Below, in pieces: positions 14,401-29,400 of a DNA stretch of 64,000 nt. Position numbers and translations under genes: made by a program. Source of the stretch: Castor canadensis (lineage: Eukaryota; Chordata; Mammalia; Rodentia; Castoridae). The notes below the pieces were generated by a model, which did not search any database, had not been told where the DNA came from, and saw only the letters and a list, made by a program, of their open reading frames with translations. Where the stretch lies: the NCBI RefSeq assembly GCF_047511655.1, contig NC_133387.1, forward strand, positions 24,298,353 to 24,362,352, read 5' to 3'. Positions within the stretch are counted from its first letter, which is position 1, and each line of letters starts with the position of its first letter.

Positions 14401-17400
14401 TTAGGAAAAATTCCAATATTCAATTCTGATTAGTTTGGACACAAAATTTATCACTCTTTAAAAATATGTATCTTATCTGTATATAAATATGTTACATATA
14501 AAGCAACATCAGAATCTTAATGCAACAGCCTACAAATAAAGTAGCATGTAACATTTATTGCTCAGCAAGTCTATTACTTGCAAGATATGGCCATCTCTAT
14601 AAGTGCAACTGAACATTTGTGATGAGGTCGTTTAAAAAAACTTTATTGCTAAAAAAATTATAACTATCAAACAGCCAAAAGGATAAATCAATGTATCTCC
14701 AAATATAAAGGCCACCATTGCGTCTACCTACAAAAACAGACCCTCTACTACACACTTGGAAGCCTAGAGCCAAGGTCATCTGGTCCAGCTGGCTCCTGCC
14801 CTCAACCAGCAGGCAGCACTTTTTACTGCTCCCAGAGCACAGGCTGCTCAGACTAATTACTTGTTGTTATGTGTCTCCTTCCAGAAACTCCATATCCCGT
14901 GTGAGATGCATATGCAAAGATATGCTGGCTTCTTAAAGCTTAATCAGCTTGGTGTCCACGACAGCAGCAATAAAAGAAACTTACTTTGACATACTGTATT
15001 TCCATGAATTAGTTCCTAGTGCTGAGCAAATTGTATGTGAGAGAGCTGCCACACTCCAGGGAGACAGTCTTACTTAAATAGTGCCTGTAGGCCTGCCTTC
15101 CCAGCTCTATTCAGTCCCACTGTCGATGTATCTATCCCAATAGTGTTACCCACTGTAATTATTATAGTTTTGAACTATCTTGCTTTGTCTTGCCACTATA
15201 TGTAGCAAGACAAAGTCTCCTTTATCTTAGTATTCCTTTTTCAAAAACATCTTAGCTACTGTTGCTTTTGTTTTATTTTGTTGAGACAGGGTCTCACTAT
15301 GTAGTTCAGGCTGGACTGGAACTCAACATTCTTCTGTCTCAGCCTCCCAAATGCTGGGATTACAAGTGTGTGCCGTCTTACCTGGCTTTCTCCCATTTAT
15401 TCTTGCAATAGATTTTAATTAATTTTTTTGCAGGGGAGGCAGTTCTGGAGTTTGAAATCAGTGTCTTGCACTTTGCTAGGCAGGTGCACTACCACTTGAC
15501 CCATGCTCCTACCCTTGCAATGAAGTTCATAGTTTGTTAAATCTACAAAAAGTTCCATGGGCAGACAGGTGATCAAAGTTACCACCACCAGTAATGGAAT
15601 AAAACAATCAATCCATATGCAATGAAATGAACAGAGTATTTCTTCAGTGGTAGTCCAGCCCCAAACACAAAAGTTAAATGTAATCAGCTTTTGGGTGAGT
15701 CCAAACTAAGGGACATTCAATAATGTACCTAGTCTGTATTGTTCAAAAATAACAAAAGCCAGGGCACACCTGTAATCCCAGCACTCACAGGCTGAGGAAG
15801 GAAGATTGAGAGTTCAAGGCCAGCCTAGGTTACACGGTGTGACCCTGTTTCAAACCCCCACCATCACCAAAGAAAATCAATGTCAAAAAGGACAAGACAG
15901 TCTGAGAAACTATTACAGATTAAGGATGCAAAAGATGAGTAACAACTGAATATAACACATGATCCCTGATTTTCTTTCACTGTAAAGGACAGTAGGATAA
16001 CTGGCAAAATCATCCATTGTTCTCAGTGTTGATTTTCTGATTTTGATACATGTTCTATTAGTTATGTAAGGCGATGTCTTTGTGTTTAGGTGAATTCAGG
16101 GGTCAAGAGGGCATGACCTGTGCAACTTATTTTCAAATGGTTACAACAGGAAAACAATACATATATACACGTTTACATATATACGTATTATGTATAAAGG
16201 AGGGAAAGGGAGAGAAGAGGCACAGCAGAATAAAGCAAGAGATCAAATGTTAGCATTTGGGAAATCTAAGTAAGCCTACAGAATATTTTTTTAAACCATT
16301 CTTGCAATTTTTTTGTAAATCTGGAATGACACCAAAATAAAAATTAAATTTTAAGCCAAACATGGTAGCACACCTGTAATCCCAGCACTTGGGAAGCAGA
16401 GGCAAGAAGATCATGAGTTCAAGGCTGCCTGGGTCACATAATGAGACTATTTCAAAGCAAAAACAAAAGCAAAAATTTTAATTAAAAAAAAGTCCATTGG
16501 GGGTATCATTTTAGACAATTCATGAAGGAATATGATCTCTAGCCATTTATTCTTGTCTTTTTTTAATATCCATCAGTGTAGTTTCATATTCTTTATTTCT
16601 AAGTATTTTATAAATTCCATACAATTAATAGATAGACTTTATTTTCTGAACTCTAGTAGTAGTTATCAGTTAATTATCTTGAATTTTATAGGAAGACAAT
16701 CAGAAAACTGCTATTGACAACTTTCATCTCTTTCTTATATATGTACCTCCTTTTTTCCAGGAAGGGAGTCCTTTGCTGTTTTTTTTTTTTTTTTTTTTTA
16801 TTGTTGTTGTTGTTATTTTTGAGACAGGGTCTCCCTATGTAGACCAGCCTGGCCTTAAAATCTCAATCCTCTTGCCTCACTATCGAAGTGCTGGGATTAT
16901 AGGTATATACCACCATGTATAGCAAAACACTCTTGTTTCTTCTACTCTTCAGTTTATAGTGGAGAAGTAGTGGCATCTTCATCTCATTTATTTTATTTCA
17001 TTTGGTGGTCAGGTTTCACCACTAAATATGTTTGTTATTTGTTTCTTGTAAATACTGTATCAATAAAATAAATTTTCTTTTATTTTTAGATGCCTAAGAA
17101 TTTTTTTCCTTACCAGAAAAGGTTGTTCATTTTTAAAATTTGTATTGAAATCCAATATATAGAAAAGCACATATATCATAAGGGCACAGCATGAGGCATT
17201 TTTAACAAAATGAACACTTAAATTTTAATAAATTTTTACATCAGAAAAAAATTACTTTTTCCTTTAACTTATTAATAATAAACTAAATACATTCCACAGA
17301 CAGACCCCATTTGATCTGTATTTGTTTTCTCTTCATTTAGATTTATCTCTGCCATCTTATATCCATTCTATTTACCACTCGTTTCATTTTTCCGCTTTTA

Positions 17401-20400
17401 CTGAAATAATCACTTTTTTTTCCTTCCTTTTTTCTGTGATGATGTACATCCTATTGCCCCTAATACTTTCTGAAAAACATAAATTTTATTTTCTATCAAT
17501 ATTAAGAATAACCACATCTGGGAAGAAACTGCCTATTAATAGTGGTGACCTCTGTAAAGGTAAAAATGAAAAACACCTTGCCTTTTTAAATTCAACTCCT
17601 TTTATTGTGAAATATAACATACACATAAGAACATACATAAACATAAATGCAGAATTCAACAGATTTAAAAAGGAGACTGCAACCACCATTCAGGTCAAGA
17701 AATAGAATACTGTACAAATATAAACATACAGTTTAACAAATTACTAAAAAGAGAACAAGTAAGCATCCCGCAGATTATGAAATAAGATACTGCATTGGGG
17801 AGCAGCTCAAGTGCTAGAGTACTTGCCTAGCAAGCAAAGCCTGAGTTCAAATCCCCAGTATCACAGCAAAAAAAAAATAAATAAAAGTAGGATATCCAGA
17901 AACCCCAACCTGCCCTTCTTCGTCATAATATTCTCCAACCCACCCCCTTCACTTCTAGAGGGAATTTTTATGTTAATCATAAAACTCGCTATCTCTTTAT
18001 AGCTTTATTATTTGGCATCCCCAAATAATACTTTCCATTTTCATTTTAGTTTAGTTTTGAAGTGTACGACAGAATGATAATAGTATGTGTTCTTTCTGAG
18101 CTCTTTCACAATCATGCTTGAGATTCATTCATGTTGAGGGTAGTGGGGGGGTCTGTTCATTTCCATTGCCAATAGTATTTCTTTATATGAATAATATACC
18201 ACAATTTATTCAGTATAAGTTCTGTGAGTGGACATTTGGGTAGTTCCACATTTGTGCCTTATGTTAATATAAACATTTTGTAGTTATTTTCAGGTGCATA
18301 GAAGCCCACGTTTCTGTTGGTTATATATTCATAAGTGAAATATCCCAGTCTTAATGGAAATCTTTACTCAATAAGGCTATAATGTTTTCAAAATGGTGTA
18401 CCAACTTATAAACCCAGCAGCAGCCAGTGAACATTCCTATTGCTCCACATCCATGGCACTACTAAATACTGTGATCTTTTAAATTTAGTAATTTCTATGG
18501 TTTACAGACCTATCTCATGACTTTAATATGTATGTCTCTCATTTCTAACAAAGTTGAGCACTTTTCATGTTTATTGCGCATTTGGAATTTTCTTTTTGGT
18601 AAATGCCTGCTCTAGCCTTTCATACATTCTTCTATTGGGATTTTTTTTTTAACTGATTTGTAAAAATTCATTTCACATGCTGGCAATAAAGATGCTCATT
18701 TTTCACACTATGTATTTCCATGTCATTTGAATTTTATTTTACATTTGATCTTAGCCAAAAGGCCAAGAACAATTGATTTATTTACTTTAATAAGTACAAT
18801 CAAACAAAAAATTAAGACCCTTACCACTACTTCAATTTTTAAAACTTTAGTTACAGAATATTTTGTGTGTGTGCATGTACACATTTATAGCTCTTCTCTA
18901 TATCTTTAGAAATGTCTTAACAATTAACAAGGCTTCATGGTCCTTTTATTGAAATGCACCTTTAGATTTTACTAGTTTCTTTGTGTATTTATAATCTGCA
19001 TCTTTTTTAAATTTTTCACTTTCGTGAAAATACCTCAATTTTCCCCAAACAGGCGTATATGATAAACATTCAGAGTTCTTATCTTATTCTGCCTCGCTTA
19101 AACATTAGTGGGCTGTGCACAGAACTTATATTTGAAATAATTCCCCCCAAAGCACTGAAGGAGCTGATCTCTGAGCAAGCTGTGTTCAGGTAAGAAACCC
19201 AAATGCTAGTCTGATTCTTTGTCTTTTCTTCCCCCTTTTTATTAGTGTATATTAATTGTACAAAGGCATCGTGATATTTCCTTACATGCATGTAATTCAC
19301 TCTGATTCTCAGTCTTGAGTCTTTCTGAGCAGGCATTCCGTGAGCTTGAATCTTTCTGTGTAACTCATTTTTTATCTCTAGAATTGTAAGTAGTTCAGCA
19401 ATATATACAAAGGTGCTTTTTGTTTGTTTTTGCATTTTTCCAGCTTGGTCCTTGATGTGCCCTTTATACTTGAGAAATCAGAGTCATTTTCAGTATAGGG
19501 GAGTATTTTTTTTTTGTTTTCTCCTTTCCATAGCCTGATCTTTTCTTCTGTGATTCCTATAACATGGTACTGGGTCACTTAGCTCCATCCTCAAAGCATG
19601 GTTTTTCCTCACGCGCTTTCTCTTTGCTGGTCCTCTTACTTTACGGGTTGCATTATTTCTTCTACTTTAATTTCATCAAAGTAATTGGACTTAAGCCTAT
19701 TATTTAACTTACAACTGAGATTTTATTGCAGCAATCAATTTTTCAATATACAACTAACTTGTTAATCTTTTTTTTTTTTTTTTTTTTTTGAGATGGCATC
19801 TCACTATGTTGCCTAGGCTGACCCTAAACTCAACTTCCGGGTTCAAGCAATCCTCCTACCTCAGTCTCCTGAGAAGCCGGGACCACAGGCATGCTACTGA
19901 ACCCACCTTTTACTTTTATCTATGGCAGCTGGTTTTATTTACAGATCCAATTCACCCTTGGCTCTGTGAGAATATCTCTCATAATTAGAATTTCCTACAG
20001 TTCCACAGTATTTCCTCATTATCTCTGTTTCTACCATGAGCAGTTCTTTTATTTGTTTATCTTAGTCACCCTCTTCCAAGTCTAGTTTCCTTAAATGTCT
20101 GGTGAGACTCAGTCACCTATTCTTATTAATAAAATGAAAGACTACATTGGTTAGCACTTGTAAAAAAAATTGTATTTTCTCAACAGCTGTATTAATCTGT
20201 CTCCAAAAACTCCAAATGGAAGGCCTGCTCATGGGTCTCTGCAGTAAGTGGTGCACTGACAGACAGAATTCTCTTTATAAGTAGAAAAAAGCAAGCAGTT
20301 TTCCCTTATTACTGCCAAAATAAGGCAGACTTAATTTTGATGATATTATCCTTTAGTGTACGTCAACCCTTAATAGAATGCCCTTTCTCTCCCTCTCTCA

Positions 20401-23400
20401 TGCTGCCCTCCTTACCCAATCTATGACGGAAGTCCATTACAACCAAGGCTCCTCACTGCGCACACTCTCTCCAGCTCCAGTCCATACTCACAGTGCCTAC
20501 CAAACCTTCTCAAGGCAAACTCCCTGTGCTTCTTGAAGGGCTGTTCTCATGGCTTTATCCTGGAAACCAACGCCACTACAGAGCCCCTTCCATGAAGGGA
20601 AGGAGAGAGGAGTAGGGGAAGCAACTGTTTCACAGGTGGTAATTTCCTTCTTTGCTCTGGCTGTCCCATCTTCCTCAATCAAGCTCTCCACTTATTCTTG
20701 CAGACTCTAAGCTTAGAGCTTCAGGAAAGAGCCCTACTAAGAAATTCTGACATTCATCATGCTGCAGGAGCACCTGTTTTGGACTAAATTTTATTCAGTA
20801 CTAATCTGCCAACCAATGTAATCCCAATTGCTTTTAACTACCCTGAAATTCCTCAAAATTCCTGCTATTTTAACAATAACAGAGTACTTCAGCATATGCT
20901 AAATGTAAAACACCATCAAGTGCTTTGTACATATTATCTCTCTTGATCTTCAAAATAACTCTGTTAGACAGGTTAATATTATCATCATCCTAATTTTACA
21001 GATAAGGAAACAGAGACAAAAATAAATAAATAAGCAACTTGCCCAAGGTCATACAATTGGCAAATGATAGAGCCTGGATTCAGATGCAGGTAATCTGGCT
21101 TCAAAGCCTCCCTTTCCTGTTTTTTGTTTGTCTTTATTTTTTTAATACAATTATCATTTGTTGTTTTATATGTTTTGTAATTTTCAATGACATCCAAAAA
21201 ATAGATACTTCCAGTTCATCATTTTATGATGAAAAGTCACTGTTTTCACTACACCAGAATTGTTTCCCTATACCATACTTTTTTTATATCACACTTTTAA
21301 TTGTTAGAAATATCTTTTCAGAAGATGCAGGATCTAGTGAAGGAATCAAGAGACAGAAAACAGGCCCTATAAAACTGCCTTCAGTCAGAACAAAAGGTTT
21401 CAAAGAGGCTACTTCAAAAGTATCTATGTTAAAACAAACAAAAAAACAAAGTAAGTAAAACACCTAATGAAACATTAAAGGACAGTTTCAGGTTCTCAAT
21501 TCATTAGTCCACTATTATCACTTCCAGACAGAAGTGAGAATGTACTAAAATTTTAGACCCATGCTATTCCCTGACAGCAGCCTTTTAATAATTCAACTTA
21601 ACTCAAATACATCACATACCTACCACATGCACTGTGCTACTGGAGAAAGGGAATGAGAGTCACTATTCCTGCCCTTGCAGAGCTTACAGACTAATGGAAG
21701 GCAAAGACAAGAGGAGAAATGACTATAATTTCATGTGATAAGTGTTGATAGAGGTAGGTACACAGGAGGGTACCATCAGAACCAAGAGACAACAGGTCTG
21801 CCAAGGAAATTTTCCTGAAAATAACTGATAGACTTGTGTTAAAAGAATCAGAGATTTTTCTGGAAGTAACTGTTAGACTGTGTTAAAGTTAATTGGCTTG
21901 CAGAGATTAAAAACCCCTCCCTCTGGCCATCTACAGAACAACTGGTAAACACAACTGGTCCACACAGAAAGCTGAAAGTCATTTTTGGTCTTCCCTCTTC
22001 CTCTTCAATCAGTCATCAAGTCTCACCAAATTCAAGATCCTCATCTTTCAAATTGATTGCCTAGTCTCCATTCCTACTCCAACCACCTTGATTTCAGGCT
22101 CCATCATTTCTTACCTTGGTAACTATAATAATCCTACATCTGATCTTTCAGTTAAATCTCTTCCCTAGCTACAAAACCAAATCTGATCCTGAAAACTCCC
22201 CACGCATAGTGCCCTCTCCATCTTTTGTACTCCTCTTTACTACCATGCTGAACAGACTTCTGAAAGCATCAAGCTAAGCATCTTTACTCCAGCTACTTGG
22301 CTCCTGGGGTTTGAGGGTCTGTACTTCACTTGTTAACACCTAAGCACATCCCTTCTGAAAAGTCTTCCTGAAGGCCACTCCTCTCACTCTCCTCTCCCCA
22401 AGGTGAGTAAGAAACCTCTTCTCTGTGTGCCATGCCACACTACCTCATCAGGACACTTATCACAAAAAATTATGCTCAAATTATCCTGTAATCATATATT
22501 TACCTGATCTCTATGATCTACATTATCAATCTAGCATAGTGCCTGGTACATAAGAAGCAATCAAGAAATGCTGAAAGAATGAATGATGAACAAATGAAGA
22601 TAGTCAAACTTGAGCAAGGTGATGAGACAACCAAAGGAGATCATGGAGAGAATGACAGAACACTGGAGCCCACCTTCAGTGGGTAGGAAGAAAGAAGCTA
22701 GTGAAGGAAACAGAATGAACAACCAAAGAGCAGAAGAAAACATTTAGGATCACACACTACTACAACCCAAAAGAAGAGGAAAATTTAAGAAGGTACAGGT
22801 AGTCAAACAGCACCAAACACTACAAACGGGTCAAAGAAGGTGAGAACTAAGACAAGGCCACAGATTTAAAGGAAGTCTGTAATGATCTCAACATTGCTAA
22901 TGCTGACCTTAGTCATATCTCACTCTTCTCAGAACTATCTATGACCACTTTTCTTAGCCATTATTTGAATTTAGAGCTCAAAAATAACCAATGGTATGAA
23001 ACTTACCTGTGCAATCTTTGAGTAGAAAATTGAAAGAGACAATATAAAAGAAAATAAAATTCCATCATCCACATATAACCAGTTAGTTCACCACTTCCTT
23101 TGGATTTAATTTTTACATAATTATTATACTGTATTTTATATCCTATTTATATTATTTCTTATTATTGTAATATTTAGTAAGCATAACTAATTTTAATAAA
23201 AACATTAACAAATAATAACGCTTAATTTATTCTTCTTTCAGAAACAAGTTAGATTTCTCATTAAAATCAATAAATTAGCATTTTAATTTATAAGTGGAAA
23301 AAAGAAAACCATTATAGAATTAGACCTGTCTTCTTGGGCACCTGTGCACAATGGTTTTCCTGTCAGGTACTACTAAAATTATCTCTTAATTTTTATCAGT

Positions 23401-26400
23401 AACATTATTTATGCTAATGGTGGCACATTACCCATTTAGGCCTATTTTATTCTTTTCATGCTCTGGAGCTTGGCTGCTAAAGACAATATATCTATAGTAG
23501 CTGAAGAATTTCTTCCCTAGGTTTTTGTTTTAATCTCAGTTAAAATTAGATACACTGGATTACAAATAATTTAATAAAGTATAAATTACAACATTAAGCA
23601 TGCTTGTTTGACAATCTGTTATAGCTAGGATAGTGTGAACCAGAATTTTTAATCCTTTTCTGAGATTTTATAAATTCAGTATGGAGTATGTTTTTCTGGA
23701 AAAAAAATAAAAAGTAAAAAGGATGTGACATTTCTAAAGTAAGATTTGTTAGGCCAAAGTGTATAAACATTTTTATGTTGTTTGATATGTTTTGCCAGAA
23801 AGACTGCATCAAATCCCAATGTGTGAGCTCCATTTTCCCATATCCTTGCCAACAAGTCATTGCCAAAGTTATTGTGCAAATCTTACTTATATAATTGTCA
23901 TGTTTACAACAATAGTGAAATAAATGTGTTTATATTTACTGGCATTTCTTCCTTATGAATTGAGTATTCATATCCTTTTACCTATTTTTCTAGTGGACAT
24001 TTACTTTTTTATTTAAACTCAGCAACGTGGGCTTGCTAGGCCAGTGCTCTACCAACCTGAGCCAAACCCCAGCCCTTTTTTGCTTTTAGTTTTTTTGTTT
24101 TGTTTTGTTTTTTTAGGTAGGGGCTCATGTTTTTGCTCAGGAATGTCATGAGGCTGCACTCTTCCTACCTACACTTCCTGAAAGCTGGGTTCACAAGCAA
24201 GCACCACCATGCCAGGCTAGCCTCAAACTTCAATCCTCCCTATCGCCACCTCCTAAACAGCTAAGATTACAGGTGTGAGCCACTGTGTAAGGCTGGATAT
24301 TTGTTTTTAACCTATTGATTTGTAAGAACTCTTTATATAGTTATATTAACCATTTGTAACAAATATTTTTCCATTTTTATGGTATTTGACACGAGTTTTT
24401 TATTATATATCTTCACATAAATCAGTCTTATATTTCTTTCTTAGAGTTTTATCTACAAAATCTTCCCATGCTCATATTTTGAGTTTCTATCATGTTTCTA
24501 ATATGGTTACAGTGGAACATCACTGATTTAGTGATATCATCTAATATACATTAAGAGATTCAACTCTCCACAACTTATAATTACAATTCCAACAGTGGTC
24601 AATATGAAACATGTTTAAAACTAAGTTCTAGACTTTTCTTACTCCAAGTTTAGCTGTTAAGACAATTAAAGAAAAAACAGACTTCTGACTTTAGAAAATT
24701 CATTCAAAGTTCCCTTTAACCCATACGAAGCACAGATCTCTTGCTAGTTATCACCCACCTCTCAAAAACCTGTTAGGGATCCTTATGATGGGACAGGACT
24801 GAATGAAGCGCCTCCTAACTGGGTCCCATCGTATTTTCTTCTTACCTGTTACCACAATTATCAGCAATAAGTCAGACACATACAACACATGGCAAATAAT
24901 ACATAGTTACTGTATATAAAGACAGAAAAACAGAAAACAAAACAGTACTCGAATACAGAAAGAAAGTGATGTAAAGTAGCATTTAACTGTTTTGAAGTTA
25001 AAATTAAGTTAATATATAAGCAGTGATGAAGGTTTTCAACTCTTACCCCAAATGAATACAAACAAGTGTGTGCACCTTTTTTTTTTTTTGGGATTCTGGT
25101 TCAATAGCATGTTCACTCAGTAATCACCATTGCCATCTTGTGGCAAAAATTCACCAGGAGCTTTAGAAAACATTAGAAACAAGGGTATTTTTAAGTCAGT
25201 GAACATTAAAAAAGGAGCTCTACCCAAAAGTAACTGGGCATAACATAGACTCCTGGGCTCCACAAGGCTTGGTATCTTTCTTTTACGACAATGGACACCA
25301 GCCTCTAAATATGAAATAAGCTGATCTTATTATAATTAAAATAATATGATGACCAAATAAAGCAAGCATTTACTATCATAGCACTTCCATGGGGGTGGAG
25401 GGAAGTGCATCTGCCTTCCCAGGAAGCAAATTAGCTCCACATTAACCCCAGTTAAAACTTATTTTCTTATAGAATAGAAAAAAATGCAATATATTTGTGG
25501 AACTATTAAATGAGCTGATTTTCCTCTCTTCACAATGTTTTGATACTCCCAGATAGCTCTTACTGACAATAAAACCAACTAATGCTTGCGAGGCATTTCA
25601 AGTTTAAAAAGAGCTTCTACATATATTACCTTGTACAATTCTCTCAATGATCCTGAATTGATTCAGCAATCATTTTATTAAGCACCTGTTATTCAGAATC
25701 TTATGCTAGGACCTATGGGTGCAAAAGGATATGACTTGCTCCTACCCTCAAGAGCTCATTCTCTTGTGAACAAGGCAGATGTAAACAAGTAATTATATTA
25801 CAGTGAAGTGACTGCTGTAACAGGAGCTATAAAACCACTTTGAAGAAGATATTATAATCATCATCATTTTATAAGCAAGAAAGCTAAAGGAAAATTAAGT
25901 GACTGAATGCCAGGGCCAGGATTCAAACCTAGGCATACTGAGTCTAAAACCTGCTTTCTTTCCACTATACCACACTTACCCTGTCTCAAATTCCCTGGAA
26001 AGGAAATTTTTTTTGGTTTGGGCAATTGGAAATATATTCCGATGTTCATCAGCAAAGTCTAATTTGCTTACTGTAGAACTTTTACATGGAGATACAGAAA
26101 TTCTGCACATTGAAATGACATTGCACTTGTGCACTTAATATTGTAGAGAAAGAAGACTTGTAGGTAAGGAGGCAAATTATTTATCTTGTAAAAGATTTTA
26201 TCTTTTAATCCTCTAAATCTTTTTAATCAGTGGTTCCCAAATGTTGGTCTATGCTCCACTGCTAGGCTGAGGAGAAGATTCCCTGCCCAACATACAATGA
26301 GGAAATATGAGCAAGGTAGTGAGTTTACAAAAAAGCTAAAATGTTCCTTTCAAAGGCTTACTCTTTTTTTCACAAGTTAGAAGCATTTTATTATTAAATA

Positions 26401-29400
26401 TTCTTCATTTTATGAAAGGATGGTGATAGAAAATGGCATTTGGTTTTATTTTATAATATTCTTTCTTGGATAAATACAAAATTTGCAACCCTATGTCTAC
26501 TTAATTTTTTTTAATATACAGATCATGCCATCCAAAACCCTGGATAACCACTGCTTTGAATTAATACAATATGTGTTGATGATTCCTGAGTACAACACAG
26601 AAGCCATACTGTCAAGATACATAACATGTATAAGCAGCCTCCCTTACCCTTCAAGTTACATTTTAATTAGGGAGACAAGACAGACACATAAAACAATTAG
26701 ATAGCAATACAAGACAGAATATAACAACCGATTAACTTAAAATTTGACATTTTTATGTATCAAAAGCATTAAAATGTACATACCCTTTGACCCAGCTATT
26801 CCACTTCTAGGAATCTATTCCTAAAGAAACAACCATAGATGCACAGAAAGATGTATGGACAAAGATATTAACTATGATAATATTTATAATGGTAAAAAAT
26901 CAGAAACACTTTCGATGTCCAATGATAGGGAGATAATTAAGTATGCTAAATAAACATACTTAGTATGTTTGTATTCTATACACCACTTAAAAAGTATATG
27001 CAAGACAAAACATTCACAATATATTGCAAATGAACAAGTTTCAAAATAGTATCAGAGTATGATATAATTTTAATAAAGAAAAGTGTTGGTATATATTCAT
27101 TAAAAAACACAGGAAGGCTATGCATCAAATTTTAATTGTGGTTATCTTTGGATTGCTATTATGAATGATTGTTTTCCCCCTTTGTGCTGGTTTTTATTTT
27201 TCAGGTTCTCCATTGAATATGCATTGCTTTTGGACTGGAAAGAAAACAATAAAATACTGGAAAGAAACATACCAAAATGTTCACAGTGGTTATGACGGGG
27301 AATAGGCAAATTGCCCATTTTATGTTATCTAATAATTGTATGGTATCTTTTTGTGTGTATGTATGGGACTGGGGTTTGAACTCAGGACTTCATGCTTGCA
27401 ACACAGGCAGTCTACCACTTGAGCCATACCTCCAGTCCATTTTGCTCTGGTTATTTTGGAGAGGGAGCTTCACAAACTATTCAATTTGTCCAGACTAGCC
27501 TCAAACTGTGATCCTCCCGATCTCAGACTCCCAAGTAACTAGGATTACAGGCATGAGCCACCTGCACCTGGCATGACAGCTTGTTTTATGTGCCATGTGA
27601 AATCTAAAACTACCTTGGAATAAAACTGTGGGATTGACACTGAAAATTGGTGAACCAAAGATATAATCAAAGCTCTTTTGAGGAATGGGGGTATAGTTCA
27701 GTGGTAGAATGCTTGATCAGCATGCATGTGCAAGGCCCTGAATTTGATGCCCAACCAAAAGGAAAAAAAAACACAACTTTTTAATAAAATACTTTCTCAG
27801 AGCTTTTGTTAAACTTCTTTGGCATGTTTCTCTCTCAGCAACCAACGTAACTCTGGCACAGGTATTAATGATAACTCTGCAGAGGTTACTCAGGGAAAGC
27901 GGGCACTGATTTCAAAACTCATGTGTTCTTCCTTTACCCAAAAAAACCAGCAACACAGCTGTGTAACAACAACAACAAATGAATATTTTTAAAAACATGC
28001 CTTTTCAATTTCACACATTTTCCTGGTCTGAACTTCTTGTTCATCAAAGTTTTCGCATATATTCAAACTGCCAATCTTCATTAGTGATTGCTTTAAAAGC
28101 AATCTCCAAAATGAAAAACATAATTTTTCAGTGATTTCATCGATATTTTATTTTCCTTGTTTTCTTTTTAATTGAAATTTGCTTCACCATAAATGTAACA
28201 CACATAATCCTTCAATCAAGACAAAAGCTGAGCATATCTGCAAGCAAACTCACCTTCCCCAAAGTCTCATAAATAACGCAAGTCATTTTTTTAAAAAAAG
28301 ATCTGTAATTGAAAGAAAATAAGAAACACCTTTGGTAGAATAAAACAGTGAGGAATCACTGAAAGATGAAAAGCTTGTAGAATCAGACTAAAGGAAAACA
28401 CCACAGTCCTATATACCCAGAGTAAAAGTCTAGAGCAAGTAGTAGCCCAGTTTAAATTAAGGTAAACTAAGCCCAGAGATAGAAGACAGCAAAAAGAACT
28501 GAAATTTACAAAATTTACAGCATGACTGGTTGGGGGAAGCCCAAAAGTTACATAGCACATCAACCCCTACCACCCATCTGCTTCTTTGAGCCAAGTGTTG
28601 TAGAATAGAGGTATCTGCTCCCAGATGGGAACAGTGGCAACAAACAGCAAGAGTGTACTCTCCAGGTAGGAATAGAGAGTACAAACACTTGGATCAGAGA
28701 GACAGAACAGAGCCCTGTGTGGATATTAACACACAGGCAGAATAAGGGACAGCTTAAAGAAAACTGGCCACTTGTATACTTCATCTCATCACACATTCAG
28801 TGCTTTATCTTATATATAATGTGTTGTGACCAAGTAAAATTTATTCCAAGAATGTAAGGTTGATTTAACATTAAAAAGTAATCAGGGTAATTCATCTCAT
28901 AAACAAAATAAGGAAAGAAGTCACATCATAACCTCAATAAATGCAGAAAAAGCATTTGATAAAATTCAATACTAAGTAAAATAGGAAAAAAAAAGATTTT
29001 TCTTCAACCTGATAAAAGAGGTTTTCAATAAACCTATAGCTGCCAGGCGCCAGTGGCTCATGCCTGTAATTCTAGCTACTCAGTGGGCAGAGATCAGGAG
29101 GATTGAGGTTCGAAGCCAGCCTGGGCAAATAGTTCCCAAGACCTTATCTCGAAAATGCCCATCACAAAAAAGGGCTGGTGGAGGGGCTCATGGTGTAGGC
29201 CCTGAGTTCAAGCCCTAGTACCATAAAATAAATAAATAAATTATAAACCTATAGCTGACATTATACTTAAAGGAAAATGGTGAGCATTTTTCACGGGAGA
29301 TAAGAAACCAGATAAAGATGCTATCTCTACTTCTCAACAAACATTAACTGGAAATTCAAACTAGAGTTATAAGGCAAGAAAAGTAAAATAAAAGGACTAA

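Larger units (their letters stand above)
9176..24758. other. KLHDC10 intron 2 (15.6 kb)
   Basis: Holds the repeats listed individually. The stretches between them (for example 9911-10400, 14240-15250, 19000-19760, 19910-20920, 21120-22020, 22600-23680) are AT-rich. I see no exon, conserved RNA gene or intact ORF with recognisable homology in them. Confidence 0.7.

Noticed and set aside
17322..17705. 127-codon plus-strand ORF
   Set aside because: Lies in an old L1 in reverse orientation. Phe/Ile/Lys-rich chance frame.
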